A stretch of DNA of 48,502 nucleotides from Rhizophlyctis rosea (GCA_027596075.1 JADGJC010000298.1:1-48502); one strand, 5' to 3'; positions 34,201-46,159 are shown, numbered from the stretch's first letter. Notes: generated from the sequence alone by a model not told the origin. Numbers and translations: made by a program.

Positions 34201-34949
34201 TAAGAATATATACGGAGAAACTGCGAAATTACCAGTTGGCCAATATGTAAGTTGCGGCATATTGGCAGCATTCGTTCTCAGCCCCATCTCGCTGCGTATG
34301 AAACACCAATCTTGTTGCAAACATATTGATGGCTGATGTCGGAAATCTCACTAGGTATTGTGAGAAGCACTACGAGCCGCAAAACCCTTACTCCGCCGAC
34401 GTCTTCCTGATTCTTTTGACGATATATCTTGAACTGATGCGGTCGGGGCAATTGGATATGTCGGTCATCATTACGTTTTTGACGATATATGGACCAAGTA
34501 TCAATGGACCGAAGGTATGATTGCGGATCGATCGCACGGAGAAGGCGCAGAAATGGTGATACATTGCTTAGGTCTTGGAACTCCTACCGGCAACGGTCAG
34601 ACTATCGGATCTCGTTGGATATTTTGAACGAACGTTACATGACATGCATCGGAAGCGGAACATGGATGATGTGGTAAAGAATTTGTTGAAGGCTGATCAA
34701 GTGCAGGTTTGTATCTTTTTTGAAGCGTCGTGGGCCACGATTACGGGTCATGGCAGGTTGAGGCGCTAGGCATTGACGCGCCTTGATAACAAATAGGCAC
34801 AAGAACGATTAGCATATTATCAATCGAGGCGGATCGTCATTACGGAGGAACGCATGTGTTCGAAGTGTTTGAAGCGGATATCAAATACCGTTTTCACGGT
34901 GTTGCCTTCGGGGGTCGTGATGCATGCGTTTTGTGCATTGAAGAAGTGA
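31202..34949 (+). CDS. VPS39: VPS39/VAM6-like subunit of the HOPS tethering complex
   Basis: Seventeen exons: 31202-31274, 31357-31524, 31593-31825, 31884-32115, 32183-32263, 32329-32513, 32578-32661, 32733-32916, 32980-33239, 33309-33379, 33442-33583, 33652-33907, 33958-34074, 34144-34246, 34355-34514, 34572-34706, 34797-34949. All phases agree; 878 residues, like human VPS39. The N-terminus opens MYEVFHLQPLVENLPLKIEC, typical of the family, and continues as a CNH-type propeller (IVAGTTDGSLLLYS; GCISLYDSNTL; KLLVFEC). The rest is an alpha-solenoid with clathrin-repeat-like segments (LYAHHIFTNEKRYEEALSIL; LYPDLA; LYRGKGLHGKALEFL; GMKVFTEH; YLEHLIDEQ). The C-terminus has CSKCLKRI and HAFC, the usual end of the family. 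VPS39 links HOPS to Rab7/Ypt7 for fusion of late endosomes and vacuoles. TGFBRAP1/VPS3 is the closest alternative, but the length and motifs favour VPS39. The donor after exon 3 (GTGGGG) is weak. Confidence 0.92.
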
Positions 34950-35409
34950 GGGCGCAAAGGAAGATGGTGGATGGGGGCGGGTCGATGTTTCGTGATGATG
35001 GTTGAATTGTGTATGTTGATGCTTGTGCCTTATCTTTGTGCTTGTTGTATATTTGTATAGTAGGTTGTAGCAATGAAAAAAGTCTTTTTGGGAGTGTCAA
35101 GGTTGAGGGTTGACGTGTGACATCATTCGGACAACCACGTCCGACCTTCGGACAGCAGTTTCATGTTCGCGATTTGCTCTCCTTGCTCTCCACAATCCGC
35201 ACTGCTGCTAGTCCTGATATCACTTCCGTCCTTCACATCAATGCACCAACTCGCACTTCACTCAAGTTGACGACTTTCAAGACCTCACTATATATGATAT
35301 GTAAAGAGAGGTATATACATTCTCCAAATCACTTCACAGACTGAATAAGACGGCGCCCTTCACTTCACAAACTGTAGCGAAACCCGCCCTCAACCTTAAA
35401 CACCCCCAC
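34950..35409. other. Convergent 3' region between VPS39 and cerato-platanin gene
   Basis: 460 bases holding both 3' UTRs. No gene or repeat seen. Confidence 0.5.
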
Positions 35410-35943
35410 TCACTTCGCAAACCCACAATGATAAGTCCCAACCTGCTTCCACTCAACCTTCACCCTCCCCAACTGCACCGCCTGCCCCCTCGTCAACGTA
35501 TCCATCGCCTTCCTACTAACCACAAACCCCGTCCGAGCAACATCAACAGCAGTAAGATAAATCGTCTTCTTCACCCTCTTCCCATCATTATATTTCAACC
35601 GATAACATTTCCCGCATTGAGGGCTGTTCCACCCCGTGACTGTGAACGCTGCACCGATGTTCGGAAAACCGGGAATGGCTCCAAGCTTTTTGTAACCCTT
35701 TGTGTAGAGCCCGTTTTTGCCGTCTGAGCAGGCTATGGAGAGGGTGGAGAGGGAGGCGGAGTCGTAGGTTGTGTCGTATGCTACGGTTGTTTTGCCGGAT
35801 TTTGGGGCGGGGGAGGGGGAGGCGGCGATGGCGCCGGCGAGTTTGGTGGGGGGTTTGGGGGAGGGGCAGTAGTGGGGACGCGCGGGTGTGAGGGTGAGGA
35901 GGGTGAGGAGGAGAGTGAGGGTTGTTAGGAGGAGGGATTTCAT
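35410..35943 (-). CDS. Secreted cerato-platanin family protein
   Basis: Single exon, 177 residues. The start at 35943 gives an ideal signal peptide (KSLLLTTLTLLLTLLTLTPA); the longer in-frame ATG at 36075 would bury it, so I chose the inner one. After a ~35-residue Pro/Ser/Lys linker the cerato-platanin domain runs to the C-terminus: VAYDTTYDSASLSTLSIACSD, NGLYTKGYKKLGAIPGFPNIG, GWNSPQCGKCYRLKY, IYLTAVDVARTGFVVS, AMDTLTRGQAVQLGRV and a last Cys near the end. Four domain cysteines match the two disulphides of the family. Cerato-platanins are small expansin-like double-psi beta-barrels that bind chitin or cellulose surfaces and, in plant-associated fungi, act as elicitors. The family is known mainly from Ascomycota and Basidiomycota, so its presence beside early-fungal genes is notable. 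Confidence 0.92.
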   Translation of the reverse strand: MKSLLLTTLTLLLTLLTLTPARPHYCPSPKPPTKLAGAIAASPSPAPKSGKTTVAYDTTYDSASLSTLSIACSDGKNGLYTKGYKKLGAIPGFPNIGAAFTVTGWNSPQCGKCYRLKYNDGKRVKKTIYLTAVDVARTGFVVSRKAMDTLTRGQAVQLGRVKVEWKQVGTYHCGFAK

Positions 35944-36651
35944 GGTTTTGTGTTTCTTTTTTTGGGCACTTTTGATGCTCAAAAAGGCCAGGTAAGAATC
36001 GGGGCTTTGGATTTTTTTTTTGAGAGAAAATTGGAAAAATTCCAACTTCTTACAGCATCTCATATATATAGCCAAGGACGTGCCCTTCAGGCCTCCATGA
36101 GTTGGTGGAACTTTTGGCTGTCGTCAAAGATTTATCAATATGCAAAATCAGGGATTCATGGGTGGCAGTGATGAAAAAAAGCCGTGTGCTCGCCCCCCGC
36201 GACTCATGCCACATCCAATGGAATGACATCTGCAGAATGCAGCCATCAGTGAAGAGATGCAGGCCCCCTCGCGCGTCATGATGAACCATAATGAATGAAA
36301 ACGGACACGAACGCTTTTTGTTTACATGTCCCCTGATTTGCTTTGTTTACAATATGGGACTTCTGCGGAGCCTTCCCAAGTTCCCACCAAGACTCGCCAG
36401 ATTGAGCACTGAGACCCACCAAGCAAAAAGATGTAGTCAACACTTTTTCAAATGCAGCGTGGTGTTAAGCATATCATAAAACACAAGCCCCATCTATGCT
36501 AGACTGGTCTATCAGTCCCTACATAAATTAAAGTGCCATCCCACTCACCCCGCACAAAAAAAACGTGCAAAAACCTCTAATGCAAAATGTATACATGCAA
36601 AAAAACCTCCCCTCACTCATTATTCTGCCTCCAAATCCTTTCCCCTCACCC
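35944..36651. other. Promoter of cerato-platanin gene and 3' flank of methyltransferase gene
   Basis: 708 bases. It includes the TATA-like box listed separately and a CA/A-rich block at 36540-36620 that is probably 3' UTR of the methyltransferase-like gene. No gene seen. Confidence 0.5.
36061..36070 (-). promoter_or_regulatory. TATA-like box for the cerato-platanin gene
   Basis: On the reverse strand TATATATATG lies about 118 bases before the chosen ATG at 35943, a normal distance for a fungal promoter with a short 5' UTR. It supports the inner start codon because the outer ATG (36075) would precede the box. Confidence 0.45.
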
Positions 36652-38324
36652 TCACGAAATACCCGGATACCCCGCCCCACTCCCATGAATCTCCTCCGTA
36701 ACCGTCACACCACTCGGCCCCCCCTTCCCACCCACTCCAATCCCGAAGTCCCTAATCAACACCAACTCCGCACAACACGTCCCATACCAATTCCTCTCCT
36801 GCCTCGCAACCCTATATCCCAACCGATCCAGCACCCTCATCAGCTCCACCGTTGCTTTGGCAGAGTTTCGTGCGACCTCCGGCCCGACTTTAAAGAGCGT
36901 GGTGTTACGGACTAAGGGTGCGGTGCGGTGGTCCATGTGGACTTCGAGGAGGATTTGGTCGGGGAGGGTGTGGGGTTTTGTTGTTTCTTCGAGGATGGGG
37001 ATTACTTGCCATTCGAAGCTGGTGCGGGTTTTGAAAGAGGATTAATATTGATTCACAAACCTCACACATCTGACGCAGCTGAATTCCCCAACCCCACCGC
37101 CCCTCCCAAACCACATATCGCAAAACTCACAATTCAATATCCATCTTCAACAAATTAACCTTCGAAATATTCAACGTCTCAACAATCGTATCCCACTTCC
37201 TAAACTCGGACGCCTTCCCAACTTTCTGGTAATCATTCGTAAACTCCGTCTTCGTCTCGTCCTTCTCGCCAATGCACCAATTATGGTACGTCGTGACGTT
37301 GTTGTGGAAGTCGCCTGTGCAGTCGAAGGTGTGGATCTGATGAGGAATTGAAGAGTCGGGTTAGTTGAGTATGAAGAGCAAAACCTGAGTGGGGAAGGTG
37401 CACATGACCCCCCAACCCACCTTGCAATGCGGAGCCATCGTGTGGATCGCTTCCTCAAAGCTAAAGTCGTTCGCGGAACCAATGGAGAAAATGGTGCAGT
37501 CTCCCGCCAGTGGCTTGGGAACGCGGTCTTTGCAAATCCATTTGCCTCCATCGGTTGGGAATTTTGGGCCGATCCTATGAGATTGGAATATGTGCAGAAG
37601 TAAGAAAAGACTCGTCCGTCCATAAAACCCATGTCACGGCCCGCAAAAGAGAGCTCCATACAAAATTCAATCCAACCAAATCAAAGTACCTCTCCATGTG
37701 CCGCGCATCGCATGAATAGGTCTCCGGCATCAGATCAAAAGCCTGCCAATCTGTTTGGGGCAAATTCCAGTGCTTGAGATCCTCGAGTGGCGCCTCCGCA
37801 ACGTCCTGCCAGAGTTTGCGGGCTTCCTTCCTGGTGATCATAAATTGCATTAGATCATAGAACCTTCCAAACGATCGGACACCACCGCCAACAGCGTAAA
37901 CAAATGATGTGAAAACTCACAACCGCCATTCGTTGTAACACTTCTGCGTCCGGTAATACCGGTCGATCGCGGGAACTGCAGGTGACACGTTTTGTAGACA
38001 GTCTAGCGTTTCGTGCACTGCCTTCTTCAATGGTGGGGGTGGTGAAGAGGACACCGAACCAGACTGTGGGCCGCCGACCATTGGCATCCACCAATATGCC
38101 ACGGTGAACAGGAAGACGATGGATAGGATGATTGCTGCGAATGTTGTTCGCGGGGTTTGGCGGACTTTGAAGTTGACGTAGAGGGTTGTGAGGAGGGAGG
38201 GGCCGGTTGGGGGTTTGACGGGGGAGTTGGAGCGTTTGTGAGGACGTTCGTGGGTATCGCCGGCATTTTGGGTGACGGAGAGGGGTGCGTAGGCCGCTTC
38301 GGGGTCTCGCTTCTGCATCACCAT
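36652..38324 (-). CDS. Type II membrane protein with METTL24-like methyltransferase domain (Methyltransf_22 type)
   Basis: Five exons on the reverse strand: 38324-37921, 37830-37690, 37574-37421, 37336-37131, 37018-36652; phases agree, 423 residues. A ~65-residue cytosolic Pro/Ser-rich tail precedes one membrane span (TFAAIILSIVFLFTVAYWW), so the rest probably faces the Golgi or ER lumen. The C-terminal ~300 residues match the METTL24-like family: GGKWICKDRV, CTIFSIGSANDFSFEEAI, HCKIHTFDCTGDF, VNLLKMDIEFFEWQVI and PDQILLEVHMDH. These cover the glycine-type SAM-binding loop (SIGSANDFSFE) and the acidic strand ends (FDC, KMDIE). The methyl acceptor is unknown for the family; a glycan or secreted protein is possible given the topology. 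The usual D-I-E-G-x-E-W motif reads DIEFFEW here, a change worth noting. The ATG at 38324 is the first in frame. Confidence 0.82.
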
Positions 38325-39605
38325 GGTGTTCGAGGTTGTTGAGTTGTCAGATGTAAATGTCACTAGCAGGTTGTGTATGAGTTTGCCGCAAGGAGGGTAC
38401 TATGGTTATGTGTCCAATAGGTACACGAATGAGGCCGCGCAACGCCAGCAACCCGTCTTTAATACGTATTCTATAGGATGGGAACCTTGCCAGTGTGACC
38501 AGTATTTGCAAAAAGAAGGGGCGTTGATAGTATCCACCACCCAATATAAAGGTCAGGGGCAGTGGCAATCTGGTACGCGGAATGGGCGGTATTGGCAACC
38601 GGGCAAGCGTGTAAACACAATATTGAATAGCCGACCAATGCCGCAATGCGGCCAAAATGGGGCGGCCCCAAAATTCCCAGTTGCCAGCCGGTGGCGTTTG
38701 ACGGGGTGTAAGCAGGCCCAAGTGTCGTGTCACATTGAACGGAGGATACACATTGGTGATCAGCACATTGCATTTCGGAATGCCTCAGCCACACTGGTCT
38801 GGCCCATAAACTCCGACACTCCGAACGCCCATTTTCGGTAGAATTTGCAATATTTGGCTCATGCTTATCGGGGGGCTGCACAAGCCCCCGCTTCCCGCGA
38901 GGGTCCTTTTCTCAGGGTCCCTCCACTGCCCATACCCACCATGGCAGAGATTAGCGATCATACTGATCAACAACACCCGCCGGTCACCTCCACCACCTCC
39001 GAATCTTTCAAAGGTGGAGGAAACGATCGGTTCTTTACAGAAGATTCGAATGGCAACCCGAGATCATTTACAAACATACCCTCCATCCCCCGCCCCCTTC
39101 CCCCTCCCGAAGTAAATGAGTCGTCATCCGAAGAGCTGTTCACCTGGCCCGAATTTTGGATCATCTTCCTCCTTACCCTCTTGTACAATTCACATCACTC
39201 AATGATAACCCCAACGTCATAAGTCTGTTCTCATCGGACTGGTTCCCCACTCGCGTACCAATAATCAACTTGCGTCTCCGCAGTGAAAAGATGCTATGTC
39301 ATCGACAACTCCCAGCTGCCCCAACACATCCCCAATCACTCAATATATTTACAAAGAAGCCCGAAGCGAAAACAAAATACAACAACAATGATGTAAAAAA
39401 AAACAAGGCTGCTACCAATCCTGCAGCACTCAACAAATGATATGCCCATGCAACGGGAAGGATGCCTGACCCTCCCCCCCAAAAAATCATCATTCATATC
39501 CATACAAGCTACATGCATAAATTTACAAAGGGGGAATACTCAGCAAAAACAAGAAGGAATGGGAAAACTCAAAGGTATACATCCCGCGCAACCCCGCGTG
39601 GAACT
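38325..39605. other. 1.28-kb region between methyltransferase-like gene and PLC
   Basis: Promoter of the methyltransferase-like gene on the left and 3' flank of PLC on the right. A small candidate gene (38941-39222) is listed separately. A plus-strand frame at 38323-38841 starts inside the neighbouring gene and has no domain. Confidence 0.45.
38941..39222 (+). CDS. Candidate small tail-anchored protein, unrecognised
   Basis: ATG 38941, preceded by CCC ACC as in a good fungal start context, gives 93 residues. The first ~65 are polar, Ser/Thr/Pro-rich; residues ~68-82 (PEFWIIFLLTLLY) are hydrophobic and followed by a short polar end, like a tail anchor. The same frame opens upstream at 38845. 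A 3' intron adding more sequence cannot be excluded. No family recognised. Confidence 0.35.
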   Translation: MAEISDHTDQQHPPVTSTTSESFKGGGNDRFFTEDSNGNPRSFTNIPSIPRPLPPPEVNESSSEELFTWPEFWIIFLLTLLYNSHHSMITPTS

Positions 39606-42600
39606 CTACGTCGGCTTCACATCATCCCCACCAACACCCGCCGCCCTCCCCGGATCCACAACCGGCACCGTCGGAACAGGCATCACAAACCCCTTCCCAG
39701 TGACCGGCGATGGCGGCGTCTCCGGTGACAAAATCCCACCACCACCATCCCCCACAGTCTCAGTGACAGGCGCAGCCGGCGGCACTGGAGCCGCATAATC
39801 CCTCACCGGCCCACTAGCATGCTGCACGGCCGGAACACCCGCAACCTGTCCAGCCTGCGGCATTGGTCCTCCCGTCACTTCCTTCGGTCTTCCCTCTCCA
39901 GCCGGCACCACACCGCCACTACCACCATCTCCCCCTCCTCCCATCTCCCTCACCCGTCCCGTCCCCGGCGCCGTCACAATCACCCCTCCCGCCACCCCAC
40001 CCATACCGCTCGCATAAGTCTCGTATAGGACTGGCGGTCGTTCTGTTGGAGTCTTCACCGCTGGTTGTTCCCCACTTTCAACCGGCCGTGGAACAGCAGA
40101 CGAAGCACCCGGCACCCCCACATCCGCCTTCGCAACAACCGGCGTAGGCGACACCGGCCGCAAATTGATGCAAACAAAAAGCGTCGAAAAACGGACCAGT
40201 TCGCCTTTCCAATCATATAAGGGCACATGTCGATATCCTGGTGGTTATGATGACGGGATGAGTGATATCAAATGCAAAGACGGGTCAAACGGAGCAAAAA
40301 AGCACACACCTTCTTCCAAACTCTGAATAGCAATAACATGATACCCAACAAAATCATTCGCAAGCGAGTCCCGATCAAACACCTGGAACCGAAGGAAAGC
40401 AACTTCCGGTTCCGTAATCATGAACCGGAAATCTTCTTTCCATTGCGGGTTGAATCCTGTGATCCATTCAGAATGGAGCATAAGCATTTTCCTCTCACGG
40501 CTCTGATCAATTGCAAACTCCAACACTCACCATTATTATTCACATACTTCGTCCGGAACTTCCCCGAATCAGCCTCCGTCCCACACACCTCAACCTCAAC
40601 AAACGGGTCAATAATCGCACTGCCCCCGGCATCTTTCGGTTTCGGGAGTTGTTGGGCTGAAATGACCTGCCATTCGGACATGGGAAGTCAGGAAAATCTG
40701 CACATACGGCAATAAAATTGCAGAAAATGTGATCCCCACCTTCACCGAAAGCATAACCGGTACTTTCGCCTTCTTCTCCCCAGTCCGCAACCACGACGGC
40801 TTGAGCACATACCCACTCCGTCCATTCAACGCAAACATCGCGTTGTTCAGTTGCCATCCCTTATCTGCACACAAACATTATTAGGAAACTAGTCAACTCA
40901 CGCACGCACATCAATAAGCCCAAAGAACTCACCAACAGTCTGATAATTCACCGCAACCAACTGCGCCCCAGCCAACCAATGCGGCAACGGGTCATAATTC
41001 GTCGACGTAACTCGAATCCCCGCCGGGTACACCCTTGTCAAGATCCGCTTATTATGCTCAATGTACTCTTTCCGTTGTCGCTGTAGCAGCGCTGCGGACT
41101 TGCCCTCCGATAAGGAACAGATTTGGTCGAATCGGTAGAACTCTGCATTCGCGAGTGTAATCAGTATCGAAACCCGAGTGATATTATGAATATGAAGAAT
41201 GTAAAGCTATTTACCTGGACCACGATCGACTCCAGCAAACCTCCTCCCCTTGCAATACACAACCAACTCCGACAGCTTCGGACTCAACCCTCCCGACACG
41301 CGATTCTCAACCTTCGGCACAGACCTCTTGCGCCTCACACCCCCATCAGGAACCGTCGACGCAACCGCCACCGTCGTCTGGCTCTGCGTGGGAGCAGCTG
41401 TAGCCTCCACCGTATCACCGCCAATAGATACCGGCTCCTCTTGCTGGACGTTCGAAGAACTCAAGATTTTCCGGACCGGAGCAGGCATCGGCATGGGCTT
41501 TCGTGTCGGGTCCATTGCGCCACTTGACGGCAGGAGAGGAGATACTGGTGCGGAAAATGTCAAGCCCCAGGACTAAAATCGAAATGCAATGAGATGCTTA
41601 CCATCATCATCCTCATCACTATCCTCCTCCTCCTCCATCTCGCTAATCTCCCCAACAGCCCCAACCTTCGCCTTAATCAGCACCATCCCCCTCAACTGCT
41701 GCGGGCTAGGCAACACCCCATCATCCGTGACCGGCTTAGTACACAACATGTCTCCAAACCATTCCCGCAAAATTCTGGCCATCATGTTCTGCTGTTCGAT
41801 CGAGCAATGCGTCTCTAATGAGATGATCAGAGGGTAGGAAGAGGCGACGAAGGCGTATTTGGCGATGGCTTCGATGACGTCTTTGAAGAGGAGGCGGGTG
41901 ACTCTGTAGCGCGAGTTGTCGTCAGTTTAGTTTCACGGAAGATATACGACGGGCGATTTGCTGCTTGTTGCACTTACAATGTCGAACCATGATATACTCG
42001 CGGACCGTTCGGACCGTCATAACAATCCACTAGAAGACAGATAGGATCAGTGACCGTATGTGGAGATGCGGCATGACCTCAAACATAAGAAATTATCCCA
42101 CTTACATTCTACGCATCGACAGCCCCTCTGAAGAGCCCGGATATACCCTTCAACAGAACTCTCTCCTGTCAACTGATCTCCAAGCAGGTACCTGATCCAG
42201 ATAAACGATATGTCAGCAAAGCGCAATCGAAATATAAGGAAAGGCATCTTCTATACATACGTATTATGACTGGTGTTGATGAAATACTGATTAAGAGGCT
42301 GCGACATATCCATACACACTTCCGTATGCACCTTCTTGAAGAACGCATTGTTATTCGAAATCATGAAAGCACTGAAATGGTTCATATCCATTTGGCCGCC
42401 TTCCGATGGGGTATATTTTCGGTATATTTCCAGGCATCGTTCCTCGGGCCATGTGACCTGATTGGTGTCGGTTAGACTCATGCGTCGTAGGATAAATAAG
42501 CTCGTTTATACCTGTACCTTTTGAGTATTGTAGACGAAATTCCTGAACTCGTCTATTGTTATCACTGAGGGCTTCGTCTTAGATAAACTCGCGAATAATT

Positions 42601-44058
42601 CGCTGATCTCCGGCCGGAAACGGAGAACGCCGTGTAATCGTTCGAACGCGGGAAAACTGATCATGCCTAGTCTGTTGATGTTTGCGTTCTGCGCGGCAAT
42701 GTCATCAAGACTTTCCAACGAGAAAAAACCCTTTGAAGAAACACCAACCTTGAAAGCACTCTTGATCTCGCTTTTACTGAGCTTGATGTTCAACTTCCGA
42801 AACAACGTTGTCACATCGTCCAAGTCCAGCTTCCCCACGTTTTTGTGGTCCACCTCTTGCCATTGCTTCCGCAGCCAATTCGTGAGGCTGCTGTTCAGTC
42901 TTCCTGGTTCATCATCGGGGGTTTGTTGTGACATGAGCATGTACAGACCCGACACCCAAAGTTCGTAGATTTCGCGTGATGGCGCCACTGATTTGTCCGA
43001 TGCTATTAGTATTTGTCACCTGCCAAACTATTGGACTCTGTGCATACCCAGATTCAAGCTCTTGTACTCTCCATCAACGACGTAGATCACTGAAAAGGAA
43101 CGATTCTCCAAATCGTTCCGCTTCCCCTGCGCATCAAATGCCTTTGTGTTTTGACCGAGGCGTATTTCCCGAATTGAATGCAAATCAACTGTGCAAGGAT
43201 ATCGGAATCAGCTCAGCATGCGTGCACTCAGAATCATCGAAAATTTCAAGAAACCCACCAGTACACAAAGACTTCTTCTTCTTCGACTCCCACGAAATCT
43301 GCAAAGGCATAAGATCCACCTTAACGAACTTTTCCTTCGGCTTCGACGAAGCCTTATTAGGATATTTGATCATCTTTGTACCGCGCGTCAAGATCGACTG
43401 CAACTTCTCGGGCGGTGCGACGATCGATGGAGGTGGTGACGATCCCGTTAGGATTGCTAACGAGGTTGAGTCGAACGTCATTGCTGTTGGGGAAGGAGGG
43501 GATGGTGGAGTGGGTGGAGAGCGGCGATGAGGGTAGCCGTCAGCGGGTGGAGTGGGGATTGGGCGAGATACTGCCGGTTGAGAGCCAAAGGCGCGTGCGA
43601 GGGGGCCTAAGGAAAGGGATAACCGACGGTTTCCTTGTGATGGGAGTTCTTCGCTTTGTGCAACTACAAATGGTCCATGAAACATTGTTAGCGAATAAGA
43701 ATTATGACATTGGAATAAGTCAAGCTTCGACAATCGCATAACAACGAACTTCAATACACCTACCATTCTTATGAAAACCAATATCCGTTTCCGACAACGA
43801 CTTCACATGAGAAGATTTCTCATTATGAAGTTGCCCTATGGAGTGATGCGTAGGTGAAGGACCAGACATATCTGCAACAGTCATTCTCAAAAACGCGACC
43901 GCCCTTCGAACCCGTTTCGAAAACCGGAAGCGTAACGAGACCGGTTCAAGCTCTTCAAAGGATCCTGTAGAAATTGTGAGCATCTTTTCGTGGAATGCAG
44001 GAGGTAGGGCGAGTTGGCAGAAAATGCTGCTTCTCTTGCATTTTATGCCGGGGAGCAT
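39606..44058 (-). CDS. PLC1: Phosphoinositide-specific phospholipase C
   Basis: Fourteen exons on the reverse strand: 44058-43764, 43663-43259, 43188-43048, 43002-42512, 42457-42261, 42191-42106, 42029-41978, 41903-41602, 41544-41215, 41142-40933, 40864-40746, 40666-40531, 40456-40310, 40237-39606; phases agree, 1,180 residues. It hydrolyses PIP2 to IP3 and diacylglycerol. Domain order: disordered basic N-terminus, PH-like domain ([25 protein letters not shown]), EF-hand-like region ([13 protein letters not shown]), X box with both catalytic histidines (SHNTYLLGD; VYHGSTL), Ca2+ ligands ELDCYDG and [11 protein letters not shown], an acidic X-Y linker ([13 protein letters not shown]), Y box ([37 protein letters not shown]) and C2 ([37 protein letters not shown]). 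A ~180-residue Pro/Gly/Val-rich tail is extra. The start is uncertain: Met26 (43983) may be the true one. Confidence 0.94.
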
Positions 44059-44880
44059 GGGAATGCAACCGAGACACTGTTCTACAAGCTCGCATACACA
44101 CGCCCAAACCTCACCTCTGCTTCACAGGCGGTTCGCGAGAAAGGAAAGAAACCCGAAAAACGGTTCCGCATGCTACGCTCTTCCCACAGGTTTGGTGGGG
44201 AACATAAACAAAGACTCAGGCTCTCTGGACGTTGACCAGGTTTCACAGACGTTTGTTCGCGTTTGTCGTGCCGGTCAGATTATTTGCTTGCTATTGGATG
44301 TCTCCAGCCAGATATGAAGGAGGTAGGCGAGGAGGTGGCTGTTCACATCTTATCGCCTCGTGAGAAGCAACCATCCGCTGTTTATATGTTCGGTGTGAAA
44401 GTGTACGCGTGGGGAGAGGGAAGACTCCACCTTGCATGGTGTGGCAGGAATTCTTGGATGGCTGGCCCAAGCCGGGCCCTTGGACCTTGTCGCGTCTTTG
44501 GTCTCACGCGAGTTTGACCCAGCCACTCAATTTGCTCATTTCGACTATGGTATGGTACAGTAATGTGCTGTGTGAGACTGGACAGTTATCAGAGCGGCTG
44601 CGCTGTACCACCAGACTCCTAGTGCAAAATTCAGCTGAACCTTATTCTCGATGGAGGAAACTTATGTATGAATATTATAAAAATACAATAAGACGTGCCA
44701 CATACTCGTTTGCAACCATAAGACTATGGTACAAGAAGGGTAGGTAGCGGCATTGAATGCTAATGGAAGGCAACACACAAATCGAAAACTCAAAAATCTA
44801 CCGGCAATTTGAACATATCAAATATCCTCTCTGCTGGGGTAGCAAACGAATGCCCTATTGCATCAGACAAAACCAAAAAG
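44059..44880. other. Promoter region of PLC and 3' flank of the serine protease gene
   Basis: 822 bases. Several overlapping plus-strand frames (44014-44747) have no domain. No gene called. Confidence 0.45.
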
Positions 44881-46012
44881 TCAATCAACCGCAGAGAAAT
44901 CCCCACCATACCCCCAATTCAGAATTCGATCATGCCCACCTTTAGGAAAAGTTGGCGACGCAGTCTCCACATTCCCCCTCACAATCCCCACCACCGCCCC
45001 TCGTTCATCAATGACAGGTCCACCAGAAGACCCTGGTGTTACAAGCGCATCTAACAGCATAGATGCCAGTGGCGTATATGTACCAGGTTCTGCGGGTGAC
45101 CCAATGGGATCTCGATATGCCAACACTCGACACTTTCGCCATTCCGATTCACTATGCGTGTGCGCTTGGAGGGCTGTGTTTAAGGGAGCAGGATAGGGAG
45201 ATACGCCTGCCGATTGCAGCGGCATTTTCGGTGGTGTTGCAGGACTGCCAAGTTGGAGGAGGACGAGATCAGAGTCGGGCAGGGAGGAATGGATTGTCTG
45301 AACTGAGCGTTTGCGTGATGTGATATAGATGGTAATAAATATGGAATGTGGGGGATTGCATGTGCAGGATTGATGTCCAACCTGGATATACAGTTCCATC
45401 AAAACCCATCGCAAAACTGATTCCTACGGCATTCGTCTGCCTATTCAAAAAGGTCTCGACCTACTGCATTTAGTTATCAATGTGCATGTCCAAAGAGTCC
45501 GATGGGAAGATATGCTTCTCATAGGTGGGCAAAGGTACATCAACAACCCCAACAGAGCATACCTCATCAAACGTATGCTGACAAGTAACGACCCAATCCC
45601 CATCAAGAACAACAACTCCCGTGAAAATACACACTCTCACGTCCTTCTGAGCGTAGCCTTTCTTCAACACGTCCTCCATCAGACCACCCTGCCCGACTTT
45701 ATAACTGGGTACAACAACATTCCCCAAAACAACAAGAGATCTATTCCAGGGTGTCGGGTCTGGTGTGGGAGTGTATGGTAGTACTCTAGACGTGGGAACG
45801 TTACTAGTCCTCTTTAAGCTGTCGATATGGTAATGCAATGTTGGGTGAGTGGAAGACGACAACAACAGCTTCAGAGCCGCTTGGAGGACGTGCGTGTGAA
45901 TGTCTGGACGGGTGTGAATACGTCTACGAGATCTTAGAGGTAACCCAACTGCTATCACCCTGTAGTTAATCTGTCGCTGCCTCAAAAGAAGTGAAATTAA
46001 TCTCAGATGCAT
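44881..46012 (-). CDS. Trypsin-fold serine protease, possibly peroxisomal TYSND1/DEG15-like
   Basis: Three exons on the reverse strand: 46012-45539, 45460-45382, 45302-44881; phases agree, 324 residues. The triad is visible: His in WVVTCQHTF, Asp in LPDSDLVLLQLG, Ser in TPGSSGGPVIDERGAVVGIVRGN. The chymotrypsin-like double barrel would occupy residues ~95-310. There is no PDZ domain, no signal peptide and no transmembrane segment. The pattern 'promoter-proximal barrel, long insertion, then D-A-x-V-x-PG-SSGGPV' is reminiscent of peroxisomal processing proteases of the TYSND1/DEG15 type, but I see no clear peroxisomal signal (C-terminus is SAVD) and the protein is shorter. A HtrA-derived cytosolic or mitochondrial protease is the alternative; the basic N-terminus (RLISLLLRQRQ ... 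RSRRRIHTR) could be a mitochondrial presequence. Confidence 0.78.
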
Positions 46013-46159
46013 TGTTGACGAACAGATTTGGACATTCCGGTGGGTTGTGAGAAAAGTTCAGTGAAAGAGCAATGGCTGTCACCCTGGACCGTTGAAAGGC
46101 GTTGTGTGTGACCAAAGGAAACACGCGAGGGTGCTACAGAAACCTCTCACCCAACAATT

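Noticed and set aside
38323..38841. 172-codon plus-strand frame
   Set aside because: Begins antisense to the methyltransferase-like gene start and shows no domain.
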